Assembly: GCA_018365265.1 (NCBI GenBank)
Contig: JAGZKI010000029.1
Span: forward strand, 1 to 30,181
Direction of reading: 5' to 3'
DNA length: 30,181 bases
DNA from: Streptococcus parasanguinis
GTDB lineage: Bacteria > Bacillota > Bacilli > Lactobacillales > Streptococcaceae
The position numbers and the translations under genes were made by a program. Every line of letters begins with the position of its first letter. Position 1 is the first letter of the stretch. Shown piece by piece: positions 1 to 7,358 of this stretch. The notes under the pieces are model-generated. The model was given only the letters and a program-made list of their open reading frames with translations. It made no database searches and was not told where the DNA came from.

Positions 1-97
1 GCTGATTTCATCAGCTTTTACAGCCCTACTCAACTGTGCGGAGGTGGGACGACGAAATCGAATTCTAACGAATTACCGATTTCTGTCCCACTCTCTT
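1..97. repeat. Half copy of a streptococcal intergenic repeat (left contig edge)
   Basis: Bases 1-97 are a perfect reverse complement of 30085-30181 and match 16976-17072 with two mismatches. The copy starts on the palindrome GCTGATTTCATCAGC, which is the central hairpin of the full element at 16896-17072. Arms GTGGGAC (44-50) and GTCCCAC (85-91) enclose further complementary stretches (GAAATCG/CGATTTC, AATTC/GAATT). Read rightward, this large hairpin is followed by a T-rich stretch. The copy ends 4 bases from the nrdI stop codon. The missing half lies outside the window. Confidence 0.9.
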
Positions 98-101
98 TAT
101 T

Positions 102-557
102 TTAAAGATGATACAACTCTTCTACAATGGCGGCTACTTTTTTAATATCTCCCAACATCCCCCGCATTTCAAAATCGGCTAACATAGGGAAACCAAAACG
201 TTGGCTGTATTGCTTAGCGGTTAAACAATATTGATTGTTAAAATTCCGATTGCCTGATCCAACCACTCCTAAGCACTTGCTGGCATTGTCTCCATAAGCA
301 ATAAAATCCGCAACATCTGTCGTCAAAATTTCCACATCGCCATTGTCGACACCATTTCCACCTTCCAAATAGGTTGGCAAAAAAGTGATAAAAGGATTGG
401 TCATTTCAAAGAAGGGCAGGCCCTCTTTGACCAGGTCTTTCACATGAACTTTCTCGATTTCAAGTCCGGGATGGGCTTCCAGCAAATAGTCACTTAAGCG
501 GCGGACAAAACTCTCTGTATTCCCACTCAGACTAATATAAACAAAGGATACTTTCAT
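102..557 (-). CDS. nrdI: NrdI, flavodoxin-like ribonucleotide reductase activator
   Basis: This is a 151-residue flavodoxin-fold protein of the NrdI family. NrdI binds FMN and supplies the oxidant that builds the dimanganese-tyrosyl cofactor of class Ib ribonucleotide reductase (NrdF). The N-terminal YISLSGNTESF segment is the FMN phosphate-binding loop. The stretch GSGNRNFNNQYCLTA, followed by the FPMLADFEMRGM segment, is typical of NrdI, and the length is normal. The ATG has a GGAG ribosome site about 9 bases upstream. nrdE, nrdF and nrdH are not in the window, so nrdI stands apart from its partners here. It lies downstream of, and in the same direction as, a small membrane protein gene with a hairpin between them, so co-transcription is possible. 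Confidence 0.93.
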   Translation of the reverse strand: MKVSFVYISLSGNTESFVRRLSDYLLEAHPGLEIEKVHVKDLVKEGLPFFEMTNPFITFLPTYLEGGNGVDNGDVEILTTDVADFIAYGDNASKCLGVVGSGNRNFNNQYCLTAKQYSQRFGFPMLADFEMRGMLGDIKKVAAIVEELYHL

Positions 558-576
558 CTTTTTTCTCCAATCAAGA

Positions 577-601
577 AGCTCTCTTATCCTCTAAGAGAGC
601 T
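577..601 (-). terminator. Hairpin between the 619-1134 gene and nrdI
   Basis: A 9-bp perfect stem (AGCTCTCTT at 577-585, AAGAGAGCT at 593-601) has a 7-base loop. On the leftward strand it is followed only by TCTTGATTGG, a poor U-tract. It is therefore a weak terminator or attenuator that would let some transcript reach nrdI. Confidence 0.4.
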
Positions 602-618
602 CTATTCAAACTTATCTA

Positions 619-1134
619 TTATGCCGTAGCTTGAGCTTTTCTCAAACGCAAGGTTTTATACAAAACAATTCCAAGGAAGAGAAGGGATAAAGCAGTCAAG
701 AGTAACAAAGCAATGGACGAAGATGCCAGATATCGTTGGCGAAGCGCTGAGTTTGAAAAACTAGCTAATAGTGGACGCCCTGCAAAATAATTATAGCAAG
801 AGAAGGCTTGACTTAACAAAATCTGCCCCATATAACTATAATGTGCTGTTAACAGATCCTGCTTCATAAAGAGGAAATAGAAAGTTACGAGCAAAGCAAT
901 CAGAATCAGGGAAACAAATAAAAAGGTTAATGGAGACTGATTGAGTTGGGCTGATTTCTCATAATATGTCACATAGTCAGCCTTGTCTTGAGCTGTTGTT
1001 AAACCAAGTTGTTTCGCAAAATCATCTGTCAGCTCAAAACTCTTTGAAGCTCCAAAGGTTGAAACAGCTGAAGTTAGGGTTCCAACCGTAGAGAAAAATA
1101 ACAGGATGTAAAGATAGATAGGTTTCTTTTTCAT
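619..1134 (-). CDS. Conserved streptococcal small membrane protein, function unknown
   Basis: This 171-residue protein has a hydrophobic N-terminal segment (about 5-25), a polar and probably extracellular stretch (about 30-68), and three further hydrophobic segments (about 69-91, 100-118 and 138-160). It ends in a basic tail, KTLRLRKAQ. I recognise no catalytic motif. A similar small membrane protein sits beside nrdI in pneumococcus, as far as I recall, so the pairing may be old, but no function follows from it. The ATG has AAGGAG 6 bases upstream, and a near-consensus promoter lies at 1163-1191. Confidence 0.75.
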   Translation of the reverse strand: MKKKPIYLYILLFFSTVGTLTSAVSTFGASKSFELTDDFAKQLGLTTAQDKADYVTYYEKSAQLNQSPLTFLFVSLILIALLVTFYFLFMKQDLLTAHYSYMGQILLSQAFSCYNYFAGRPLLASFSNSALRQRYLASSSIALLLLTALSLLFLGIVLYKTLRLRKAQATA

Positions 1135-1162
1135 ACAAACTCCTTTTCATTTCTTACACCCT

Positions 1163-1191
1163 ATTATATCGCGATACAGATAGAAAGGCAA
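1163..1191 (-). promoter_or_regulatory. Sigma-A promoter for the 619-1134 gene, with a TATCGCGATA palindrome
   Basis: On the leftward strand there is TTGCCT (1186-1191), a 17-base spacer, and a perfect TATAAT (1163-1168). A perfect 10-bp palindrome TATCGCGATA (1167-1176) overlaps the upstream edge of the -10 box, a place where a bound repressor would block RNA polymerase. A second inverted repeat (AGGCAAGCACCT at 1186-1197 against 1207-1220) has its inner arm on the -35. Confidence 0.72.
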
Positions 1192-1494
1192 GCACCTCAA
1201 AACCGTGGAAGCACTTGCCTGATCACTGATACGTTCAAATGAAATTCATTTGGAAAAGTAATGTGTGCAAAAGATGAAAAGCCATCGCAACTGTATCACT
1301 GGAATGATTAGAGATATAACGGAGTCCTATAAACTTTCATTCGAACACCACCAGTATACCTCATTCTCTTCTTCTTGTGTCATCCATTTCTATTCTGCTT
1401 CATTTGGACACGATTTGGTCTATAAAAGCCATTTCCTCTCCTTATCCAAAAACTATTCTGTTCTATTTCTCAACTATTTGGTCATCACTCCATC
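1192..1494. other. Gene-free stretch
   Basis: I see no convincing gene. An 85-codon rightward open stretch (1265-1522) has no ribosome site, runs through the adhesin terminator and has no family resemblance. The only structure is the imperfect inverted repeat 1186-1220, which lacks a good T-tract on either strand. Confidence 0.6.
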
Positions 1495-1521
1495 AAAAAA
1501 GCCAGAAGGACTTGCCTTCTG
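1495..1521 (-). terminator. Intrinsic terminator of the antigen I/II-like gene
   Basis: On the leftward strand CAGAAGG and CCTTCTG (1503-1521) form a 7-bp stem with a 5-base loop, followed by GGCTTTTTTG. It lies 40 bases past the adhesin stop codon. Confidence 0.85.
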
Positions 1522-1560
1522 ACTTTCTTTATTTAGATGAATGAACGAAAGAAACAAGAA

Positions 1561-4368
1561 TTAATCTTCTTTTTTCTTGCGTGCAAGACCCAATCCAAGC
1601 AATCCAGCCATCGCACCTGCAAGAACAGCTGCAGTTGAGCTTTCTGTACCTGTATTTGGAAGCGCAGGTGTTTGTGGTTGCGCAGGTTGTACAGGCTGTT
1701 CCGGAACTTCAGGAGTTGGTTCGGTTGGAACCTCTGGAGTTGGTGGAACGATTGGTGTAGGTGGAACAATTGGTGTTGGTGGGTTGTATGGAGTTGGTGG
1801 AGTTGGTGGCACTGGGGTTGGCGGAGTTGGAATATCTGTTTCCGTTACCACTTTATTCTTATGCCATTTCACTTCAGTTTTTTCCGGTTTCACCGGATTT
1901 GGAACGACTTCAGGAGTCGGTGGGGTTGGCTCTGTTGGTGGAGTTGGAACCTTTGGTTCCTTCACATCGACCGTAATCACAGTGTAGTTAGGTTCTTTTG
2001 GAGCCGTTGGACCTTTAGGTTCTTCTGGTTTGCTTGGTTCCGCAGGTAGTACTTCAATTGTAATCGTTGGTGGTGTTGGTGCCTTAGGTTCTGTTGGTTT
2101 TGTTGGCTCTTTTGGCGCTTCACCTGGATTTTTTGGAATACCAACATTTGAGTTAATGGCAAACCAGTAAACCGTTGGTTGACCAGCAGCATTAGCTCCA
2201 TTGGCCGTAAATACCAAGTGACCATCAGACATCTTCAAGCCTGCTCCACCATAATAGAGGTATGGAGAAGATGGATTGTCCCAACCTTCAAGAGTCGTTG
2301 AAGATTCACCATTAAAGATTGATCCGTGTTCAATGTATTGGTTATCTTTAAATGATGTTACCTCTTTTGTAGCAGAATCATAAGTAACACTTGAATTTGG
2401 AATTGGAATGTATTTATTATTCCCAACATTTACAGATTCTTGGTGCTCTACATTTTCAAATTTCTTCTTAGGAGTGAAGATGATCCGTCCTGAAGTTGGA
2501 TCAATCGTATAAGAACCGATCACATCATCTTTACCATCTAATGTGAATTCATCTGTTCCGATATCATGACCATTCCCAGCTCCTGAAGCATTAACAGATG
2601 TTGCATCAATCACAGTTTCTTCACTAACTGCAAATTCGCTGCCATTCCATGTTGCGTTTTGAGCCACAATCTTAATCGGATTTTCAGCAGAGATAGTGAC
2701 GTCCGCAGTACCAAAGTCAGCTGTTCCATTTTTAACTACAACAGCATTGTTTTCAATGCTCATTGATGAACCATCTGCATATGGGTTCCAAGTTCCACGA
2801 ACGGTGTTGCCATTTTTATCTTTGGCTTCTACTGTAAGGGCACGAGGTTTATCCCCACTATCTACATATGAAGCACCCGTCCAGTGGTTAAGGGAGTTCA
2901 AAGCGACAATCGCATTGTGCTGTGTCAAATCAAACTTATTGCCATCACCATCATAGAATTCAACATCTACAGCAACTTTAACTGGTTTATTTTGGTCTGT
3001 TGAAGCACCGACTGTCATAGTAACAGTTGGGTCCGCACTAATAGCTGCAATTCCTTTGCCATCATTTGATGGGAGACTTAGAATCTCATAACGGTAAATC
3101 ACGCGCTTGATTGGATGCATATCCTTTTTATTTTCACGCATGCTGGACTGATTCAAATTGTCATAGGTTACAACAAATTTGTCACCTTCTTTAATTTGAA
3201 TAAATTCAGTTTCATTATTGGCCCAAGGACTAGTTGCTACAATATCTGAAGCTTCCAATTTATTGGAATCATACTGATGCACATTGCTGGTATTCAAACG
3301 AGCTTGGGCATCACGAGTGAGATAAGTACTGATACCATCAATGGTATGAGTAGCTCCACCTTCACGTTGGAAGGTCAAATCTTGAACAGTTTCAACATCT
3401 TTTAGATCTTGGAAACCATTATCATTCATGTATTTATCATAGGCTGCTTTAGCATCTTTGTACTGTGCCAAAGCTGTTTGATATTCAGCAAGTTTTGTTT
3501 GATAAGTAGCAAAATCTTTGCCGTATTGCTCTAGGTCTACATTGTATTTTGCAAGCTCAACTTCATACTTAGCCTTAGCAGCATCTTCTTCTGCTTTCTT
3601 CGCTACCAATTGATCATAAGCTGCTTTATTTTTATCGTATTGCGCTTTCTTAGTTTGGTATTCTTGTAAATCTTTATCGTATTGCGCTTTAGCTGTATTG
3701 TAAACAGCCATTTCTGCTTCATACTTAGCTTTTGCTTCTGCATTGGCCTTATCCGCTGCTGCTTTTTCTGCTACTTTAGCATCGTAAGCTGCTTTTTCCT
3801 GATTGTATGCTGCTAAGGCTGCTTTATAAGCTGTTTGTTGGGTATTGTAGTCTTCTACTTGTTTTTTGTAACCCGCTTCTGCATCCGCATTTCTCTTTTC
3901 AATCAATGTGATTTCTTGAGATTTTGCTTCATACTCAGCTTTGGCCTTTTTGTAGTTTTCAACGACTGTGTTGATTTCAGCTGTTTGGGCTTTGTTATCT
4001 GCTTCTGCTGCTGCGATAGATGGTTGGACTTTTTCAGCTTCTTCTGTAACGGTCACACCTTCTGTAGCTGCATCAGCTTTTGCTTTTTCAAGTTCTGGTG
4101 ATTCTACATAAGTCGTTGTAACTGTTTTATTTCCTTCTACCACAGTTGTAGATGTCAACTTAGAACTTGTTGCAACAGCTGCATCGCTTGTTGCTGTATC
4201 CGTAGTAGTCGCTTCAGTTGCAGGCGCTGTTGCCTCATCTGCTTTCACTTCTGCTCCGTAGGTATTGACAGTAGCCAATCCAGCAATGGCTAATGAAACA
4301 ACACCGACTGATAACTTACGAATTGAAAATTTTTCCTGCTTCGAAACATGTTCACGATAGCTTTTCAT
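1561..4368 (-). CDS. LPXTG-anchored antigen I/II-family (GbpC/Spa-domain) surface adhesin
   Basis: A 935-residue wall-anchored adhesin. It has a YSIRK-type signal peptide (FSIRKLSVGVVS near 14-25, cleavage probably after VKA near 43). An alanine-rich heptad region follows (about 85-315, repeated YxxxKAxYxxxL units), likely an extended coiled helix. Next is a GbpC/Spa V-type domain (about 320-745), then a proline-rich P region (about 746-900, PPTPIV repeats). It ends with the sortase motif LPNTG at 903-907, a hydrophobic segment and the tail ARKKKED. Classical SspA/SspB/SpaP proteins are about 1500 residues and place C1-C3 isopeptide domains between the P region and LPXTG. Those are absent here, so the layout is closer to a long GbpC. 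The family binds salivary glycoproteins, glucans or other bacteria, but the ligand here is unknown. I chose ATG 4368, 10 bases from AGGAG. An in-frame TTG at 4374 sits only 4 bases from it. Confidence 0.9.
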   Translation of the reverse strand: MKSYREHVSKQEKFSIRKLSVGVVSLAIAGLATVNTYGAEVKADEATAPATEATTTDTATSDAAVATSSKLTSTTVVEGNKTVTTTYVESPELEKAKADAATEGVTVTEEAEKVQPSIAAAEADNKAQTAEINTVVENYKKAKAEYEAKSQEITLIEKRNADAEAGYKKQVEDYNTQQTAYKAALAAYNQEKAAYDAKVAEKAAADKANAEAKAKYEAEMAVYNTAKAQYDKDLQEYQTKKAQYDKNKAAYDQLVAKKAEEDAAKAKYEVELAKYNVDLEQYGKDFATYQTKLAEYQTALAQYKDAKAAYDKYMNDNGFQDLKDVETVQDLTFQREGGATHTIDGISTYLTRDAQARLNTSNVHQYDSNKLEASDIVATSPWANNETEFIQIKEGDKFVVTYDNLNQSSMRENKKDMHPIKRVIYRYEILSLPSNDGKGIAAISADPTVTMTVGASTDQNKPVKVAVDVEFYDGDGNKFDLTQHNAIVALNSLNHWTGASYVDSGDKPRALTVEAKDKNGNTVRGTWNPYADGSSMSIENNAVVVKNGTADFGTADVTISAENPIKIVAQNATWNGSEFAVSEETVIDATSVNASGAGNGHDIGTDEFTLDGKDDVIGSYTIDPTSGRIIFTPKKKFENVEHQESVNVGNNKYIPIPNSSVTYDSATKEVTSFKDNQYIEHGSIFNGESSTTLEGWDNPSSPYLYYGGAGLKMSDGHLVFTANGANAAGQPTVYWFAINSNVGIPKNPGEAPKEPTKPTEPKAPTPPTITIEVLPAEPSKPEEPKGPTAPKEPNYTVITVDVKEPKVPTPPTEPTPPTPEVVPNPVKPEKTEVKWHKNKVVTETDIPTPPTPVPPTPPTPYNPPTPIVPPTPIVPPTPEVPTEPTPEVPEQPVQPAQPQTPALPNTGTESSTAAVLAGAMAGLLGLGLARKKKED

Positions 4369-4442
4369 TTTCAAAACTCTCCTTTTTATGTTTAAAAAAA
4401 TCTCACTGTAGAGGCAAAAATATGCTACTTTCAGTTAAATCT

Positions 4443-4481
4443 ATTGTATCACAATCAACCATTTTAAAATATTTGTTGATT
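4443..4481 (-). promoter_or_regulatory. Promoter and possible operator of the adhesin gene
   Basis: On the leftward strand an extended -10 (TGATACAAT, hexamer at 4443-4448) precedes the adhesin. No good -35 is present. The -35 area is occupied by a 7-bp inverted repeat AATCAAC/GTTGATT (4453-4459 and 4475-4481) around an ATTTTAAAAT palindrome, which may be a regulator site. The leader is about 70 nt. Confidence 0.5.
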
Positions 4482-4511
4482 TAATTTTTTATTTTACTTT
4501 AAATATATAAC

Positions 4512-4618
4512 AACTTGAAACGCCAAACTTTCAAGTTCTTCTTCATCTTTTGGTTGAAAATATATGTAAACAGGCTTGAAAAAACCTTTATTTTCAAAGG
4601 TTTTCAAGCCGCTTTTTC
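4512..4618 (+). ncRNA. Possible small RNA: two hairpins ending in an orphan terminator
   Basis: Two hairpins lie in tandem on the rightward strand with no gene upstream. The first pairs AACTTGAAA (4512-4520) with TTTCAAGTT (4529-4537) around CGCCAAAC. The second pairs 4573-4589 with 4596-4610 (about 15 bp, two-base bulge) and is followed by GCTTTTTC, a good rightward terminator. A weak promoter (TTGATT 4476-4481, 18-base spacer, TAAATA 4500-4505) would start transcription at about 4512. There is no open frame inside. The whole call is inferred from structure. Confidence 0.35.
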
Positions 4619-5010
4619 TTTTTATAAATTTCACCGGAAGGCTTTTTAAGGGGAAGTATTTTTTTATACTAATATATTAGATTTGATCTACAAAACAAAA
4701 AATTATGTAACATTTTACCTTTTTAGGTCCGTAAAATTCAAAAAAACAACAAATTTTAAGGAATCAGCCATTGCTTGAAACCCCTTACCTAGACCTTAGT
4801 TAGAGCTATTTTTTGGGGGCGGTTATTCCCTTTTATTTCGAAAAACGGGCACATCGTTTTTTCTTTTTCGATGTCTCCTTCACTTTATTTCAGAAAGCAA
4901 CATGAAAATCAAGGGCAAATTGAAAGAAAATATCCTCCCACACTCATGCACCATCTGTAGCTACGCTCCTCCCAATCTCTAGTCCTTTCCAATTTCCTCC
5001 CCCAATTCTA
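4619..5010. other. Gene-free AT-rich stretch
   Basis: I find no supportable gene. A 21-codon leftward frame beginning near 4857 (MCPFFEIKGNNRPQ...) lacks a properly spaced ribosome site and is followed by stops. A short hairpin ACATCG/CGATGT flanks a T-rich loop near 4850-4874. The stretch 4930-5000 is rich in CCTCC/CTCCC blocks. It may hold decayed mobile or repeat DNA, but I recognise no family. Confidence 0.5.
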
Positions 5011-5043
5011 TAAAAAAGACCAAGGTCCTAAGAACCTTGGTCT
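5011..5043 (-). terminator. Intrinsic terminator of the malQP operon
   Basis: Leftward strand: a perfect 10-bp stem AGACCAAGGT/ACCTTGGTCT (5034-5043 and 5017-5026) with a 7-base loop, then TTTTTTAT. It lies 12 bases past the malP stop codon. Confidence 0.93.
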
Positions 5044-5055
5044 AATAACTAGTGA

Positions 5056-7314
5056 TTAGTTTAAGTGCCAGATATCTTCGTTGTACTGAGCGATCGTACG
5101 GTCAGATGAGAAGAATCCTGCTTTCGCAATGTTAACGATGACTTGATCCAACCATGCATCACGGTCTTCGTAGTCAGCCAACATACGTTCTTTGGTTACA
5201 ATGTAGTCTTCCAAGTCAAGAAGAGTCATGAACCAGTCTTTGTTGATCAATTCATTATGAAGACGAGTCAAGCGTTCTTTGTTCCCAACTGCAAGAACGG
5301 CATCGCTGACAATGAAGTCTACCAATGGTTTAATAGCTTCACGTTCATAGAAGTCTGCTGATTTGTATGCTGATTTGGCATAAAGATCGATAACCGTTTC
5401 TGAATCTTCACCGAAGATGTAGATGTTGTCACGTCCAACCAATTCAGCGATTTCCACGTTGGCTCCATCCATCGTACCAAGTGTCAATGCACCATTCAAC
5501 ATGAATTTCATGTTACCAGTACCTGAAGCTTCTTTCGAAGCAAGAGAGATTTGCTCAGAAATATCGCTAGCTGGGATCAAGTAGCTTGCAGCAGTTACGT
5601 TGTAGTTTTCTACCATAACAACTTGCAAGTGTGGAGCTACCGCTGGATCGTTTGCAATCACTTCTGACAAGCAAAGGATCAAGTGAATGATGTCTTGTGC
5701 AATGGTGTAGGCAGGAGCTGCTTTACCACCAAAGAGAACAGTGATTGGGCGAGCAGGGATATTCCCAGCTTTAATGTCCAAGTATTTGTGGATCACATAC
5801 AAAGCGTTCATTTGTTGACGTTTGTATTCGTGAAGACGTTTGATTTGGGTATCAAAGATAGAATTTGGATTGATTTCCACACCTTGATGGTCTTTCAAGA
5901 AACGAGCCAATTTGCGTTTGTTGTGAGACTTGATGTTTTCCAATTTTGCTTTGACTGCATCTTTATCTTCATAAGAAAGAAGGTCTTCCAATTTAGATGC
6001 GTCATGGTGCCAGTCACGTCCGAGGATATCATCCAAGTAGTGTGACAAGGTTGGGTTAGCATGCATGAGCCAACGACGGAATGTGATACCGTTTGTTTTG
6101 TTGTTGAATTTTTCAGGGTAAATGTCGTAGAAGGCTTTCAACTCAGAATTCTTCAAGATTTCTGTGTGAAGTGCTGCTACCCCGTTTACGCTAAATCCAT
6201 AGTGGATATCCATGTGTGCCATGTGTACGCGATCATTCTCATCGATGATTTGAACAGCTGGATCTTTGTATTCAGCGCGAACACGGCGGTCCAATTCTTC
6301 AATGATTGGAACCAAGTGAGGAACCACTTCTTGCAAGAATTCAAGTGGCCATTTTTCAAGGGCTTCTGCAAGGATTGTGTGGTTAGTGTAGGCCGTCATG
6401 CTACGAACGATAGAGATAGCTTCATCCATTCCAATACCACGTTCTGTCAAAAGACGGATCAATTCAGGGATGACCATTGATGGGTGAGTATCGTTGATTT
6501 GGACAACAGCATAGTCAGCAAGGTCATGCAAGTTGCTTCCTTTTTCGATGGCTTCGTCGATGATCAATTGTGCACCATTTGATACCATGAAGTATTGTTG
6601 GAAGATACGGAGCAATTCCCCTTGACGGTTACTATCATCTGGGTACAAGAAGAGGGTCAAGTTACGAGCGATATCTGTCTTGTCAAAGTTAATACCATCT
6701 TCAATAATAGATGAATCAACTGAATCTAAGTCGAACAAGCGCAAACGGTTCTTGGTATCGATCTTGTAACCAGGGACATCGATATCATAAAGGGTAGAAG
6801 TCAATGTGAAGTGTGCAAATGGCACTTTGTAGCTACGGCTTGAACGAACGAGCCAGCTTTGGTCAGTCAACCATGCGTTTGGAATCGTTTCTTGTTGGTT
6901 GTTTTTAAGGACTTGTTGGAACAAACCAAAGTGGTAGTTCAAACCAACCCCATCCCCTGTCAAACCAAGGCTTGAGATAGAGTCGATAAAGCAGGCTGCC
7001 AAACGTCCCAAACCACCGTTACCAAGTGATGGTTCCAATTCCACTTCTTCTACTTCGATCAAGTCTTTACCAGCATCTGACAATTCTTTTTTAACATCGT
7101 CGTAAAGACCCAAGTTGATCAAGTTGTTAGACAAGAGTTTACCAATCAAGAACTCAGCTGAGATATAGTAAACTTTTTTCTTACCAGTATTTAATTTCTT
7201 TTGGGCACTTGCTTGCTTGGTGTAATTTAGCAAGGCAATGTACAATTCTTCATTTGAACATTCAGCAATTGTTTTTTGATGATGATCAATCACATATTTT
7301 TGTAATGATTCCAT
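5056..7314 (-). CDS. malP: Maltodextrin/glycogen phosphorylase
   Basis: A 752-residue GT35 phosphorylase. It releases glucose-1-phosphate from the non-reducing ends of alpha-1,4-glucans in the cytoplasm and uses pyridoxal phosphate as cofactor. The PLP-site motif EASGTGNMKF is intact, with the expected Schiff-base lysine near residue 603, followed by MLNGALTLGTMDGANVE. The N-terminal part has the EPSLGNGGLGRLAACFIDS motif of the family. The length is that of short bacterial MalP/GlgP enzymes, without the regulatory N-terminal extension of animal phosphorylases. It follows malQ by 44 bases with its own GGAG site, so the two form a malQP operon (malMP in pneumococcus). No glycogen-synthesis genes are in the window, so maltodextrin is the likely substrate. 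Confidence 0.95.
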   Translation of the reverse strand: MESLQKYVIDHHQKTIAECSNEELYIALLNYTKQASAQKKLNTGKKKVYYISAEFLIGKLLSNNLINLGLYDDVKKELSDAGKDLIEVEEVELEPSLGNGGLGRLAACFIDSISSLGLTGDGVGLNYHFGLFQQVLKNNQQETIPNAWLTDQSWLVRSSRSYKVPFAHFTLTSTLYDIDVPGYKIDTKNRLRLFDLDSVDSSIIEDGINFDKTDIARNLTLFLYPDDSNRQGELLRIFQQYFMVSNGAQLIIDEAIEKGSNLHDLADYAVVQINDTHPSMVIPELIRLLTERGIGMDEAISIVRSMTAYTNHTILAEALEKWPLEFLQEVVPHLVPIIEELDRRVRAEYKDPAVQIIDENDRVHMAHMDIHYGFSVNGVAALHTEILKNSELKAFYDIYPEKFNNKTNGITFRRWLMHANPTLSHYLDDILGRDWHHDASKLEDLLSYEDKDAVKAKLENIKSHNKRKLARFLKDHQGVEINPNSIFDTQIKRLHEYKRQQMNALYVIHKYLDIKAGNIPARPITVLFGGKAAPAYTIAQDIIHLILCLSEVIANDPAVAPHLQVVMVENYNVTAASYLIPASDISEQISLASKEASGTGNMKFMLNGALTLGTMDGANVEIAELVGRDNIYIFGEDSETVIDLYAKSAYKSADFYEREAIKPLVDFIVSDAVLAVGNKERLTRLHNELINKDWFMTLLDLEDYIVTKERMLADYEDRDAWLDQVIVNIAKAGFFSSDRTIAQYNEDIWHLN

Positions 7315-7358
7315 GTTGGGAGTCTCCTTTGTTTCAACAATTTTAATAGGGGGAAAGA

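Noticed and set aside
1..97. Terminal inverted repeats of a 30-kb transposon or phage-like element
   Set aside because: No transposase, integrase or phage gene is present. The content is core metabolism in conserved order, and a third copy of the repeat lies inside between ordinary genes.
1265..1522. Rightward 85-codon open frame
   Set aside because: No ribosome site, odd composition, and it runs through the adhesin terminator hairpin. No evidence that it is a gene.
1700..1830. CRISPR-like or tandem DNA repeat
   Set aside because: The repetition is codon-level proline-threonine repetition in the adhesin P region, without spacers or regular direct repeats.
1577..2049. Rightward open frames rich in Gly/Val/Trp opposite the end of the adhesin gene
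   Set aside because: They are the complement of proline-rich codon repeats in the adhesin P region, which rarely contain stops. They have no ribosome site and no family resemblance.
6061..6480. Rightward open frames opposite malP (also 5683-6045)
   Set aside because: They lie entirely inside a strongly supported phosphorylase gene, with no ribosome site; ordinary shadow frames.
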